Source: an uncultured Bacillus sp.
GTDB lineage: Bacteria > Bacillota > Bacilli > Bacillales > DSM-1321
Assembly (NCBI GenBank): GCA_934215995.1
Contig: CAKQBC010000125.1
Location: forward strand, 1 to 6,952
Reading direction: 5' to 3'
DNA: 6,952 nt
In this document: positions 1 through 6,320 of the stretch, in pieces
How positions within the stretch are numbered: position 1 is the stretch's first letter
Layout of the letters: each line of letters opens with the position of its first letter
Notes under the pieces: generated by a model
Database searches by the model: none
What the model was told of the DNA's origin: nothing
Seen by the model: only the letters and a program-made list of their open reading frames with translations
Program-made: the position numbers and the translations under genes

Positions 1-292
1 ATGCTGCTCCGTTTTCCGCCTGTTCAATCCTTGCTTCCGCATAGTGGCGCGGAAATTCCTGAAACACGCTGGCATCCGCATATTCATATTTCAGCCTCGA
101 TAAAGCATCATCGCTCCAATTGACAATGACTTCTTTTGCGCCTGCCTCATATGCTTTCTTGGCCACTAGCCGGACCAGTTCTGCTCCTTCTAATGCTGTA
201 TTAATGACAAGCGTTTGCCCTTTTTGAATATTGACTCCCACTTGGACAGCCAATTCGGCGTACTTGACCAAATTTTCTGTTAAATTAGACAT
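1..292 (-). CDS. M29-family aminopeptidase (AmpS/PepS type), N-terminal part, cut by the window edge
   Basis: The reading frame runs from ATG at 292-290 leftwards off the window and gives 97 residues with no stop. It begins MSNLTENLVKYAELAVQVG and continues with NIQKGQTLVIN and AELVRLVAKKAYEAGAKEV. This is the pattern I recognise at the N-terminus of M29 (thermophilic-type, AmpS/PepS/aminopeptidase T) metalloaminopeptidases, which are cytoplasmic enzymes that remove N-terminal residues from peptides. The metal-binding and catalytic residues lie in the C-terminal half, outside the window, so activity cannot be judged. The start is supported by AGAGGAGT on the minus strand (306-299), six bases before the ATG. 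The gene follows a peptide importer operon on the same strand, which fits degradation of imported peptides. A separate promoter seems likely (see 326-353). The family call rests on remembered N-terminal motifs, not a search. Confidence 0.85.
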   Translation of the reverse strand, partial: MSNLTENLVKYAELAVQVGVNIQKGQTLVINTALEGAELVRLVAKKAYEAGAKEVIVNWSDDALSRLKYEYADASVFQEFPRHYAEARIEQAENGAA

Positions 293-325
293 GTAAACAC
301 TCCTCTATGTATATCCTTCAATACA

Positions 326-353
326 ATTTTACCACTCTTTAATGAAACGTCCA
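326..353 (-). promoter_or_regulatory. Candidate promoter for the aminopeptidase gene
   Basis: On the minus strand, TAAAAT (331-326) is preceded directly by TGG (334-332), an extended -10 arrangement. A partial -35, TGGACG (353-348), lies 16 bp upstream. Predicted transcription would start near 319, leaving a leader of roughly 25 bases that contains the ribosome site. The -35 matches consensus at only four of six positions, so this is a moderate call. It would let the aminopeptidase be expressed apart from the transporter operon. Confidence 0.4.
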
Positions 354-378
354 TGAAATTATTCTGTTTCAATTCCGG

Positions 379-427
379 AAAATCATTCATGCCGTACAGG
401 ATAGCCCTGTGCTGGCAGGATGATTTT
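379..427. terminator. Bidirectional-terminator-like inverted repeat between the transporter operon and the aminopeptidase gene
   Basis: AAAATCAT (379-386) pairs with ATGATTTT (420-427). Inside it, GCCGTACAGG (391-400) pairs with CCTGTGCTGGC (406-416), with one bulged T and the loop ATAGC. The outer arms put an A-rich run before and a T-rich run after the hairpin on both strands, as in bidirectional Rho-independent terminators. The T runs are short (four to five), so efficiency is uncertain. On the minus strand it would stop read-through from the ATPase gene before the aminopeptidase promoter. Confidence 0.4.
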
Positions 428-483
428 TCTGCGGGCGGAATGCATGCTGCACTGGCCGATGGAGGATATAAAAGAATAAACAA

Positions 484-517
484 GGTCCATCTTCAACAGC
501 TGAAGGGAGCCCCGGAC
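484..517 (-). terminator. Possible terminator just after the importer operon
   Basis: Starting nine bases after the F-type ATPase stop codon, the minus strand reads GTCC (517-514), then an inner hairpin CTTCA/TGAAG (505-501 with 495-491, loop GCTGT), then GGAC (488-485) and a T-rich stretch GTTTATTCTTTT. The inner stem is perfect but short, and the outer stem is separated from it by unpaired bases. This could be the operon's terminator alone or together with the inverted repeat at 379-427. Confidence 0.35.
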
Positions 518-525
518 TTTTTCAC

Positions 526-1530
526 TTATTTTACGGAAGGGTTCCCTGCTTCCCCTATTTTTTCAGCAAAATGGCATGCAGCAAAATGATTCTTTTTAAC
601 TTCCCTTAGTTCTGGGACCTGCTCGGTACAAATACCCTCTGCAAACGGACAGCGAGTCCTGAACCTGCAGCCGCTCGGAATATCGAGCGGGCTAGGCGGT
701 TCTCCCGCCATCTCCACATATTCCTGTTCCCTTGCCAGCCTCGGATCCGGTACGGGTATTGCCGACAAGAGTGTTTTCGTATACGGATGAAGCGGTTCCC
801 CATATAATTCATCCCTTGGGGAGATTTCCACCATTCTGCCGAGATACATAACCCCGATGTAATCGGATATATGCCGAACCATCGATAGGTCATGGGCTAT
901 GAAAAGATACGTCAGCCCCAATTCATCCTGAAGGTCCTCCAGCAAGTTGATGACTTGGGCCTGAATGGAGACATCCAGTGCAGAAATCGCTTCATCACAG
1001 ACGATGAACTCCGGGGACACCGACAGCGCCCTTGCAATTCCGATCCTTTGGCGTTGCCCTCCGCTGAACTCATATGGGAGCTTATCAAGGGCCTCTTCCC
1101 CCAGCCCGACTTTTTCCAGGATAGCTGTGATTCTTTCTTTCTTCTCTTTTTTCGGCAGCTTCATATGGATATCCAGCGGCTCACTGATGATTTCCTCTAC
1201 TGTCATGTATGGATTCAATGCAGAATAGGGATCCTGGAAAATCATCTGCATCTTCTTCCGGTAAGCGAGCATCTCTTTTTTGCCGAGTGATGCGATATCC
1301 TCGCCATCAAACAGGATTTCTCCCGATGTTGGCTGATACAGGCCTGTAATCGTACGCCCTAATGTAGATTTGCCGCACCCGGATTCCCCGACAAGGCCGA
1401 ATGTCTCCCCTTTTTTAATAGAGAATGAGACCTCATCAACAGCCTTGATTGTATTCTTTCCTTTACTAAGAAAGGAAGATTTCGTATCAAAGTATTTCTT
1501 CAGATTCTTAACTTCAAGCATATTTGTCAT
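526..1530 (-). CDS. Peptide ABC transporter ATP-binding protein, OppF/DppF type
   Basis: This 334-residue cytoplasmic ATPase is one of the two nucleotide-binding subunits that power the importer encoded upstream. All ABC motifs are visible: Walker [10 protein letters not shown] (48-56), Q-loop Gln99, signature FSGGQ (155-159), Walker B ending in Asp179-Glu180, D-loop SALD (183-186) and H-loop His213. An A-loop aromatic pair is present at Tyr13-Phe14. The C-terminal oligopeptide/dipeptide extension has [12 protein letters not shown] (248-259) and four cysteines (288, 294, 301, 319), the arrangement often linked to a Fe-S cluster in this subfamily. Length is typical. Its ATG overlaps the stop of the D-type ATPase gene in an ATGA junction, and a GGGGGAT ribosome site lies in the end of that gene, so the two are probably translationally coupled. 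It is intact, unlike its partner. The exact substrate cannot be read from an ATPase. Confidence 0.95.
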   Translation of the reverse strand: MTNMLEVKNLKKYFDTKSSFLSKGKNTIKAVDEVSFSIKKGETFGLVGESGCGKSTLGRTITGLYQPTSGEILFDGEDIASLGKKEMLAYRKKMQMIFQDPYSALNPYMTVEEIISEPLDIHMKLPKKEKKERITAILEKVGLGEEALDKLPYEFSGGQRQRIGIARALSVSPEFIVCDEAISALDVSIQAQVINLLEDLQDELGLTYLFIAHDLSMVRHISDYIGVMYLGRMVEISPRDELYGEPLHPYTKTLLSAIPVPDPRLAREQEYVEMAGEPPSPLDIPSGCRFRTRCPFAEGICTEQVPELREVKKNHFAACHFAEKIGEAGNPSVK

Positions 1531-2459
1531 ACGTCATCCCCCATTTTTTCTGCAATGTGGCATAATGAGGATTGCGTTGCGGAAAAGGCCTTCATAGCCG
1601 GGACCTGCTCATGACATGCGTCGAATCGAAAATCGCATCTGTCGGCAAACGGGCATCCCCTGCTTTGCCCTGTTCCAAGAGGCGCACTGCCCTTAATCGG
1701 CTGAAGGCGTTCACCCTTAGCCATATCGATACGCGGCACCGAACGAAGCAAAGCCTTTGTATATGGGTGGCGGGATTCATAAAAGATTTCCTCCGCCGTA
1801 CCCGCTTCCATCACCTTGCCTCCATACATGACGAGGATCCTGTCGCAAAGGCTGGCAACGACCCCCAAATCATGGGTGATCAAAATGACAGACATATCGA
1901 ATTCCCGCTGAAGCCTTTTTAAAAGTGCAAGTATTTGCGCCTGTGTGGTTACGTCAAGCGCAGTAGTCGGTTCATCTGCAATCAGTAGCTTGGGCCGGCA
2001 AGCCAACGCCATCGCTATCATAACGCGCTGCCGCATCCCGCCGGAAAATTCATGCGGGTATTGGTGTATCCTTGTTTCCGGTGACGGAATGCCAACAGAA
2101 CGCAGAAGACTGACTGCTTCCTGTCTTGCTTCTTCCTTTCCCATCCCGCGGATCCTTCTCAATAAATCGGTGATGTGCACACCAACTTTTTTTAAAGGGT
2201 TCAAGGCGGTCATCGGATCCTGGAAAATCATGCTTATGCCATTCCCCCTGATGTTTCGCATTTCCCCTTCAGACAGCTTTTCAAGATGGCGGCCTTCCCA
2301 AATGATTTCGCCGCCATCAACAGAAGCATTCGGGGGCAGGATCCCAAGCACCGATTTCATCAGAATGCTTTTCCCGCTGCCGGATTCCCCGACAATCCCG
2401 ACGATTTCCCCCTTATTTACACGGAAGCTTACCTCCCTGATTAATTCTTTTTCTATCAA
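1527..2459 (-). CDS. Peptide ABC transporter ATP-binding protein, OppD/DppD type, with abnormal N-terminus
   Basis: This is the second ATPase of the importer, 310 residues if read from TTG at 2459. Walker A GESGSGKS (24-31), Q-loop Gln80, signature FSGGM (138-142), Walker B with Asp162-Glu163, H-loop His196, [12 protein letters not shown] (231-242) and four C-terminal cysteines (269, 275, 282, 300) are all present. The front is odd. Walker A lies about 20 residues nearer the N-terminus than usual, so the first beta-strand and the A-loop aromatic that stacks on adenine are missing. TTG is the only start in this frame because an in-frame TGA sits seven codons upstream, and its ribosome site is weak. 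A strong site and ATG at 2481 lead into another frame. The body looks conserved, so I infer a recent frameshift or deletion, a sequence error, or a shortened but translated protein. Function is uncertain although family membership is clear. Confidence 0.87.
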   Translation of the reverse strand: MIEKELIREVSFRVNKGEIVGIVGESGSGKSILMKSVLGILPPNASVDGGEIIWEGRHLEKLSEGEMRNIRGNGISMIFQDPMTALNPLKKVGVHITDLLRRIRGMGKEEARQEAVSLLRSVGIPSPETRIHQYPHEFSGGMRQRVMIAMALACRPKLLIADEPTTALDVTTQAQILALLKRLQREFDMSVILITHDLGVVASLCDRILVMYGGKVMEAGTAEEIFYESRHPYTKALLRSVPRIDMAKGERLQPIKGSAPLGTGQSRGCPFADRCDFRFDACHEQVPAMKAFSATQSSLCHIAEKMGDDV

Positions 2460-2481
2460 GCAAACTGCCTGTTTCTTTCAT
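2413..2481 (-). other. Short ORF at the expected D-type ATPase start (probable displaced N-terminus)
   Basis: The minus strand has ATG at 2481-2479 followed by 22 sense codons and TAA at 2415-2413. It begins MKETGSLLD, which resembles the first residues of DppD/OppD ATPases (a few residues, then LLD/LLE before the first beta-strand). After that it is out of frame with the ATPase and becomes basic and unlike the family. It overlaps the ATPase body ORF. The likeliest reading is that this is the true start of the ATPase gene, cut off from its body by an indel. It could also be a short leader peptide, though nothing else suggests one. Confidence 0.55.
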
Positions 2482-2486
2482 AGGAA

Positions 2487-2494
2487 CACCTACT
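2487..2494 (-). promoter_or_regulatory. Ribosome binding site pointing to ATG 2481, not TTG 2459
   Basis: AGTAGGTG on the minus strand overlaps the stop codon of the C-type permease and lies five bases before ATG 2481, normal spacing for Bacillus. The TTG at 2459 has only AGGC nearby. The site therefore marks the original translation start of the D-type ATPase and is the main reason to regard that gene's N-terminus as disrupted. Confidence 0.6.
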
Positions 2495-3344
2495 TTCTGC
2501 CTGCATTCGGTTCAAATGCAGCCCGAATCACATCACCCAGTTTATTAAAGGAATATACGGTCAGTACAATCAATAAGCCCGGCAGGATTGCCATATGCGG
2601 AGCGTAGCCTAAATTCCCCTGTGCTGTCTGAAGCATGCTTCCCCACGAGCTCATAGGCTCCTGTACCCCCAGCCCCAGAAAGCTCAAGGCCGATTCCATC
2701 ATGATAGCATTCGCAATGCTCATCGTTGCCGCAACAATAAACGTCGGCATAACGGACGGAATGATATGCTTAAAAATAATGAAGATCGCAGATTGCCCCG
2801 ATGCCTTGGCATATAGGACATACTCCCTTTCCTTAATGGTCAATGTCTCCGCCCTCACCAAACGCGCCGTCGACATCCATGTGAATATGCCGATGACAAT
2901 GATGATCGCCTCAATGCCGGGGGTCATATAGATGCTGACTACAGTGACAAGAATCATCCAGGGAATCGCCGATAGGACATCGACTGCCCTCATCAGGATA
3001 TTGTCGACCATCCCCCCGAAATAGCCGCTGGCCGTGCCCACAACCACACCTATTCCGGTGGATATAATCATCGCAAGAATCCCCACCGTAAGAGATACCC
3101 GGCCGCCGTATAGAGCCCTCGTGAAGTAATCCCTCCCAAGCTCATCCGTTCCAAAGAAGTGAGTGCCATCAGGGCTTGCCAGCACATTCATGACGTTCAC
3201 ACTGTCCGGATCGTATGGGGATAAAAAAGCAAAGACAGCCCCCACACCGATCACGATCAAGAAAAGAAAGGAGAGAAATGCCGTTTTGCTGCGGAGCAGT
3301 TCTTTCCAGAAATGGCGTAATCTTCTGTTTCGTTTGCGTTTCAT
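2490..3344 (-). CDS. Peptide ABC transporter permease, OppC/DppC type
   Basis: This 284-residue integral membrane protein forms one half of the translocation channel. It has a basic N-terminal tail (MKRKRNRRLR), a first membrane helix at about 22-42, and then the conserved external-loop block FFGTDELGRDYFTRALYGGR (63-82), characteristic of the C-type subunit. Further hydrophobic helices lie at about 84-107, 119-139, 143-160, 196-217 and 250-268. The EAA-like cytoplasmic loop that contacts the ATPases is at about 172-196, ending in FKHIIPS. The SFLGLGVQEPMSSWG segment (221-235) is another family hallmark. Length is normal. The ATG at 3344 is supported by GAGGT, which overlaps the TAG stop of the preceding B-type permease; only seven bases separate the genes, so coupling is likely. 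Confidence 0.95.
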   Translation of the reverse strand: MKRKRNRRLRHFWKELLRSKTAFLSFLFLIVIGVGAVFAFLSPYDPDSVNVMNVLASPDGTHFFGTDELGRDYFTRALYGGRVSLTVGILAMIISTGIGVVVGTASGYFGGMVDNILMRAVDVLSAIPWMILVTVVSIYMTPGIEAIIIVIGIFTWMSTARLVRAETLTIKEREYVLYAKASGQSAIFIIFKHIIPSVMPTFIVAATMSIANAIMMESALSFLGLGVQEPMSSWGSMLQTAQGNLGYAPHMAILPGLLIVLTVYSFNKLGDVIRAAFEPNAGRK

Positions 3345-3351
3345 GAATGGA

Positions 3352-4305
3352 CTACCTCATTTCCTTAATTCTTGGATCGATCAAAACATATAAAAGATCG
3401 GCAAGAAGATTTCCGATGATGACAAGAGCCGCGGAAAGCAGCATAACAGCCATCACTACCGGATAATCAAAACCTTGGATCGCCTTAACGAAATAAGGAC
3501 CTATTCCCGGCCAGCCGAAGACGGTTTCCGTGACAATCGCACCGGTCACCAAAATCGGCAGGCTCATCCCCGCTATCGTCACGATCGGCAATAGCACATT
3601 TCTGAGGACATGGCGAAAAACAATAGTGATGTCGCGTTCCCCGTATGCTCTCTGTACCGCTACATAATCCTGTGAAAGCTGCCCGATTGTCGAAGAACGG
3701 ACATACCTTGTCAATTCAGGCAAGAACGCGATCATCAGGACAAATCCCGGCAAGACCAAATGATGGAGCTTATCAGCCAGGGTTTCTTCCACGCCAGCCG
3801 TTGTCATGCCGAGAATCGGAAATAAATCCAGCTTGTATCCGAACACATAGATGACAACCATGGCCAGCCAAAAACTCGGGATCGCTATCCCGATCGAACA
3901 AAAGCCATCGATGATCTTGTCGGCCAGCCGCCCTTTTTTATATCCGGCTATACTGCCGAGGACAAGCGAGAGCAGCAAAGCAAGCGTATATGCCGGCAAA
4001 ACAAGGAATACAGTGTTGGGTATGCGCTCCTTCAGATCATTCGCAATGCTTTCATGAGTGACGATGCTATATCCCAGCTCCCCCTGTAAGATGCCTCTCA
4101 GCCAATAAATGTATTGGATATGAATCGGCTCATTCAGCCCATTTTTCTCCTTCAGCATAGCAACGGTCTCTTCACTCATATTCGGCGTCGTAATTGCATC
4201 GATCGCATCATATGGGGCTATTTTCATCAGCAAAAAACATAAAATCGATATGAGCAGCAGCAGAGGCACCGCCTGCAAGATCCGTTTGGCTATATATCTC
4301 AGCAC
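3352..4305 (-). CDS. Peptide ABC transporter permease, OppB/DppB type
   Basis: This is the second channel-forming permease, 317 residues when started at GTG 4305. It begins VLRYIAKRILQAVPLLLLIS, the standard opening of B-type subunits with one helix near the start. Other hallmarks are the GLNEPIHIQYIYWLRGILQG block with GELGYS in the first outer loop, the TRYVRSS segment and EAA-like loop ending FRHVLRNVLLPI, TETVFGWPGIG, and the ending LLYVLIDPRIKE. About six membrane helices are expected. The frame stays open upstream to a TTG at 4356, but that TTG lies inside the hairpin at 4354-4384 and would add 17 non-family residues. GTG 4305 is preceded by AAAGGGG (4323-4317) with 11-base spacing, somewhat long. 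It is the second gene of the operon and probably less expressed than the binding protein because of the hairpin in between. Confidence 0.93.
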   Translation of the reverse strand: MLRYIAKRILQAVPLLLLISILCFLLMKIAPYDAIDAITTPNMSEETVAMLKEKNGLNEPIHIQYIYWLRGILQGELGYSIVTHESIANDLKERIPNTVFLVLPAYTLALLLSLVLGSIAGYKKGRLADKIIDGFCSIGIAIPSFWLAMVVIYVFGYKLDLFPILGMTTAGVEETLADKLHHLVLPGFVLMIAFLPELTRYVRSSTIGQLSQDYVAVQRAYGERDITIVFRHVLRNVLLPIVTIAGMSLPILVTGAIVTETVFGWPGIGPYFVKAIQGFDYPVVMAVMLLSAALVIIGNLLADLLYVLIDPRIKEMR

Positions 4306-4316
4306 CAGCCATCCAA

Positions 4317-4323
4317 CCCCTTT
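4317..4323 (-). promoter_or_regulatory. Ribosome binding site for the B-type permease (start-deciding)
   Basis: AAAGGGG on the minus strand precedes GTG 4305 by 11 bases. No comparable site precedes TTG 4356, which lies in a stable stem. An ATG at 4313 is closer to the site, but its frame encodes only a short unrelated peptide. The spacing is longer than ideal, so the gene may be weakly initiated. Confidence 0.5.
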
Positions 4324-4353
4324 CCAAATGTGGTTTTTCTCTATACCAAAACA

Positions 4354-4384
4354 CAAACCTTGCCGGTAAGCCGGGCAAGGTTTG
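4354..4384 (-). terminator. Intercistronic terminator/stabilising hairpin after the binding-protein gene
   Basis: A perfect 11-bp inverted repeat, CAAACCTTGCC (4354-4364) and GGCAAGGTTTG (4374-4384), has a nine-base loop in which two more G-C pairs can form. On the minus strand it starts 14 bases after the binding-protein stop codon and is followed by TGTTTTGG, a weak T tract. In many Gram-positive peptide-importer operons such a hairpin lets part of transcription end after the binding protein and protects the 3' end of that short message. The high stem stability and the position support that role. How much read-through occurs cannot be told from the sequence. Confidence 0.75.
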
Positions 4385-4398
4385 GATCATTCAAGAAA

Positions 4399-5967
4399 TT
4401 ACTTGATTGATAGTTTTGACAAGTCTTCAAATGTATAGATGGCAACCAAATTGTCTTCAGGCACTTCAATGCTGGAATTGATGGCAAGGATCCGTTTGTT
4501 TTCCGTGATTGGATAGAAGAAAGCATCATCCGCGATTGTTTGCTGTACCTCTTCATAGATCTGTTGCCTTGCTGCCTCATCCGGTTGCACTTGCCCCTTA
4601 TTGAACAATTCATCCACTTTCGGATTTGCATAATGCGAGTAATTGGAGAACGAATCAGAAACATAAAGCGACTGGTATTGGTCAGGGTCATTCCCCATGA
4701 TATAGCCATTCAAAAACAATTCGAAATCGCTATGCTTCTCAGCAAGCTTGTTATACATTGCCGTTGCATCCATTCCGACAAGCTCCACGTCAACCCCGAC
4801 TGCCTTCCAATTCTGCTGGATGACGGCTGCCTGTTTTTGCATGAACGCATTGTTGGAAATATAGGCAAGTCTCAGTTTCAGCTTTTGCCCCTTCAACGCT
4901 TCAGTGGCGGCGTCCTGGTCGAAATCATATTTTTCAAGCTCGTCTGTATAGTAAGCCGCCCTCTTCGGAAGGATGCTGTAAGCTGGCTGTGCATAATCTT
5001 CCGACAGATAGCTTGCTTTAATGATTTCATCCTTGTTAAGAGCCGTCAGCAATACCTTGCGGATCTCTTTATCAGGTGTGTTTTCCGAGCTTAAATTGAA
5101 AGCCATATATCCAACCCGGTCTTCATCATAAGGCTTGATGGAAATATTCTCATTGCCTTCAAATTTCGCTACATCAGCCGGTGCGATGGCCAGGGCGTCA
5201 ATTTCCCCTTTTTGCAAAGCAACCGTAGCTGTATTGGCATCCGGAATGATGCGGTATACAATGTTCTTGATTTCAGGCTTGCCTAAGAAATAATCCTCGT
5301 TTCTCTCAAACGAAACGCTTTCCCCTGCTTTATATTCTTTCAGCTTATAAGGTCCTGTACCGACTGGCGCAGCATTCTTTTTGCTGTTAGCGATATTCGT
5401 TTCGCCTTTATAAATATGCTCAGGCATGATAAAAATACTTGATAAAGCTTCGATTGCACTCATGCTTACGCTCGGAAGCGTAAACACGACAGTATGGTCA
5501 TCCACTTTTTCCACCTTTAGCGGTTTCCCATTGAACTGCAGCTGGCCGTAAGCAGAACCTCCATTTTTTTCATCCAGCATTTGTTCAAATGTAAAGACAA
5601 CATCATCCGCCGTAAAGGCTTCTCCATCATGCCACTTCACATCTTTGCGGAGCTTGGCTGTATAGGTCAGAAAATCCTCTGACGGCTCAAAGCTCTCCGC
5701 TAAATAATAAGTCAGGTCATCAGGACCGTTGTATTTGTATAATGGGGAATAAACAGTTTTCACTACTGTCAATCCGTACCGGTCGTTCGTTGTAATAACA
5801 TTGACAGAATTACCGGGATCCCCTTCAATTCCATAAATGAATGTATCCTTTGTTTTTCTTTCATTGCCGCCTTTATCCCCCTCGCTGGACGAATCACCGG
5901 AACATGCCGACAAAACCCCAAATGCAAGGATCATTAAAGCAATAAACATCCCCAATTTCTTTCCCAT
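4399..5967 (-). CDS. Peptide ABC transporter substrate-binding lipoprotein (SBP_bac_5 / DppA-OppA type)
   Basis: This 522-residue extracellular receptor captures the substrate and delivers it to the permeases. The N-terminus MGKKLGMFIALMILAFGVLSAC is a lipoprotein signal with lipobox LSAC (19-22). Cys22 would be lipidated and the protein anchored on the outer face of the membrane. A short Ser/Gly/Asp-rich linker follows. Family-5 landmarks are KWHDGEAFTADDVVFTFE (111-128) and PVGTGPYKLKEY (201-212), with the later two-lobe repeats reaching the C-terminus. Length is typical of dipeptide/oligopeptide receptors. The ATG is preceded by GAGGGGG (5979-5973) with five-base spacing. It is first in the operon, next to a strong promoter and before a hairpin, consistent with excess production over the other parts. 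Peptides are the likeliest ligand given the aminopeptidase downstream, but family 5 also includes nickel, sugar and other receptors. Confidence 0.93.
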   Translation of the reverse strand: MGKKLGMFIALMILAFGVLSACSGDSSSEGDKGGNERKTKDTFIYGIEGDPGNSVNVITTNDRYGLTVVKTVYSPLYKYNGPDDLTYYLAESFEPSEDFLTYTAKLRKDVKWHDGEAFTADDVVFTFEQMLDEKNGGSAYGQLQFNGKPLKVEKVDDHTVVFTLPSVSMSAIEALSSIFIMPEHIYKGETNIANSKKNAAPVGTGPYKLKEYKAGESVSFERNEDYFLGKPEIKNIVYRIIPDANTATVALQKGEIDALAIAPADVAKFEGNENISIKPYDEDRVGYMAFNLSSENTPDKEIRKVLLTALNKDEIIKASYLSEDYAQPAYSILPKRAAYYTDELEKYDFDQDAATEALKGQKLKLRLAYISNNAFMQKQAAVIQQNWKAVGVDVELVGMDATAMYNKLAEKHSDFELFLNGYIMGNDPDQYQSLYVSDSFSNYSHYANPKVDELFNKGQVQPDEAARQQIYEEVQQTIADDAFFYPITENKRILAINSSIEVPEDNLVAIYTFEDLSKLSIK

Positions 5968-6030
5968 AGCTTCCCCCTCATTTCAGCAGGATAATTCCTA
6001 CTATATCTATAAGATTTAATAACATTCATA

Positions 6031-6059
6031 ATTATAGTATACGAATTTAGTATATTCAA
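6031..6059 (-). promoter_or_regulatory. Sigma-A-type promoter of the peptide importer operon
   Basis: On the minus strand, TTGAAT (6059-6054) is followed by exactly 17 bp and a perfect TATAAT (6036-6031). Transcription would start near 6024, giving a leader of about 57 bases that ends with the ribosome site of the binding-protein gene. The leader is too short and AT-rich to suggest a riboswitch or T-box. The direct repeat TAGTATA lies within the spacer and at its edges and could be an operator. Confidence 0.75.
6035..6054. repeat. TAGTATA direct repeat in the operon promoter
   Basis: TAGTATA occurs at 6035-6041 and again at 6048-6054, 13 bp apart start to start, separated by CGAATT. One copy overlaps the edge of the -10 element and the other the edge of the -35 element. 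Such placement would suit a dimeric or tandem-binding repressor, but in AT-rich DNA a 7-bp repeat can also be chance. No known regulator is recognised. Confidence 0.3.
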
Positions 6060-6137
6060 GAAATAATGGATGAAATTACATCTGTTTACAAAATATAAAA
6101 ATAACTTTTTGGTATCCAGGGAACTGATTCAAGCTAT

Positions 6138-6199
6138 TGTTGATTTCCGCTGCGGTCGGACGCTTTTTCTGGGCTTGCACCATCTTTCAAAGATCAACA
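6138..6199. repeat. Decayed copy of a Bacillus-type intergenic repeat (GTTGATTTCCGCT... family)
   Basis: TGTTGAT (6138-6144) and ATCAACA (6193-6199) form a perfect 7-bp terminal inverted repeat around 48 bases. The left part, GTTGATTTCCGCTGCGG followed by ACGCTTT, resembles the start of a GC-rich palindromic intergenic repeat that I recall as common in Bacillus and relatives. Full copies are usually longer, around 100 bases or more, so this one seems to have lost its middle. It is more GC-rich than the surrounding DNA. The family match is from memory. Confidence 0.5.
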
Positions 6200-6219
6200 C
6201 TATAACACAGCTATTTTTG

Positions 6220-6233
6220 TGAAAACGCTGTTC
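6220..6233. promoter_or_regulatory. Candidate catabolite-responsive element (cre)
   Basis: TGAAAACGCTGTTC matches the CcpA-site consensus TGWNANCGNTNWCA at 12 of 14 positions, including the central CG; the last two positions differ. It lies about 30 bases upstream of the possible plus-strand promoter and about 160 bases upstream of the importer promoter, so neither target is ideally placed. Weak candidate only. Confidence 0.3.
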
Positions 6234-6249
6234 TCGCATGGATTTTTGT

Positions 6250-6278
6250 TTGAGAAAAAATATAAAAATTATTTTTAT
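6250..6278 (+). promoter_or_regulatory. Weak candidate promoter of the small membrane protein gene
   Basis: TTGAGA (6250-6255) is followed by 17 bp and TTTTAT (6273-6278), within a very AT-rich stretch. A TAGAAT at 6283-6288 is a better -10 but lacks a suitable -35. The gene starts at 6321 with no other gene before it on this strand, so some promoter must lie here, but the exact element is uncertain. Confidence 0.3.
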
Positions 6279-6320
6279 TTATTAGAATAGTAGCAATACA
6301 GAAAATAATGAGGATGGTGG

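Larger units (their letters stand above)
5968..6320. other. 353-bp divergent intergenic region
   Basis: No credible coding sequence is seen on either strand. From left to right the region holds the binding-protein ribosome site, the importer leader and promoter, an AT-rich stretch (about 6060-6115) with no assigned role, the decayed repeat with TGTTGAT/ATCAACA ends, a cre-like site, and an AT-rich stretch with a weak plus-strand promoter and the ribosome site of the next gene. Confidence 0.7.

Noticed and set aside
280..483. Minus-strand 67-codon open frame between the ATPase and aminopeptidase genes
   Set aside because: It overlaps the aminopeptidase start, promoter and hairpins, lacks a ribosome site and has no protein-like features.
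353..589. Plus-strand 78-codon open frame across the operon end and spacer
   Set aside because: It lies over the hairpins and the 3' end of the F-type ATPase gene, has no ribosome site, and its translation resembles no protein known to me.
2451..2470. Programmed +1 frameshift at CTTGAT joining the ATG 2481 start to the ATPase body
   Set aside because: CTTGA only superficially recalls the release-factor-2 CTTTGA site: there is no in-frame stop at the shift and re-pairing would be poor. A simple shift would also not restore the missing strand and A-loop.
1945..2607. Plus-strand 220-codon open frame
   Set aside because: It is the antisense shadow of the D-type ATPase and the end of the C-type permease; its Ser/Pro/Ile-rich composition is typical of complementary-strand reading.
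4540..5094. Plus-strand 184-codon open frame
   Set aside because: It is antisense to the well-supported binding-protein gene and has no start signals.
5968..6024. Riboswitch or T-box in the importer leader
   Set aside because: The predicted leader is only about 57 bases, AT-rich, and shows no stable stem or terminator.
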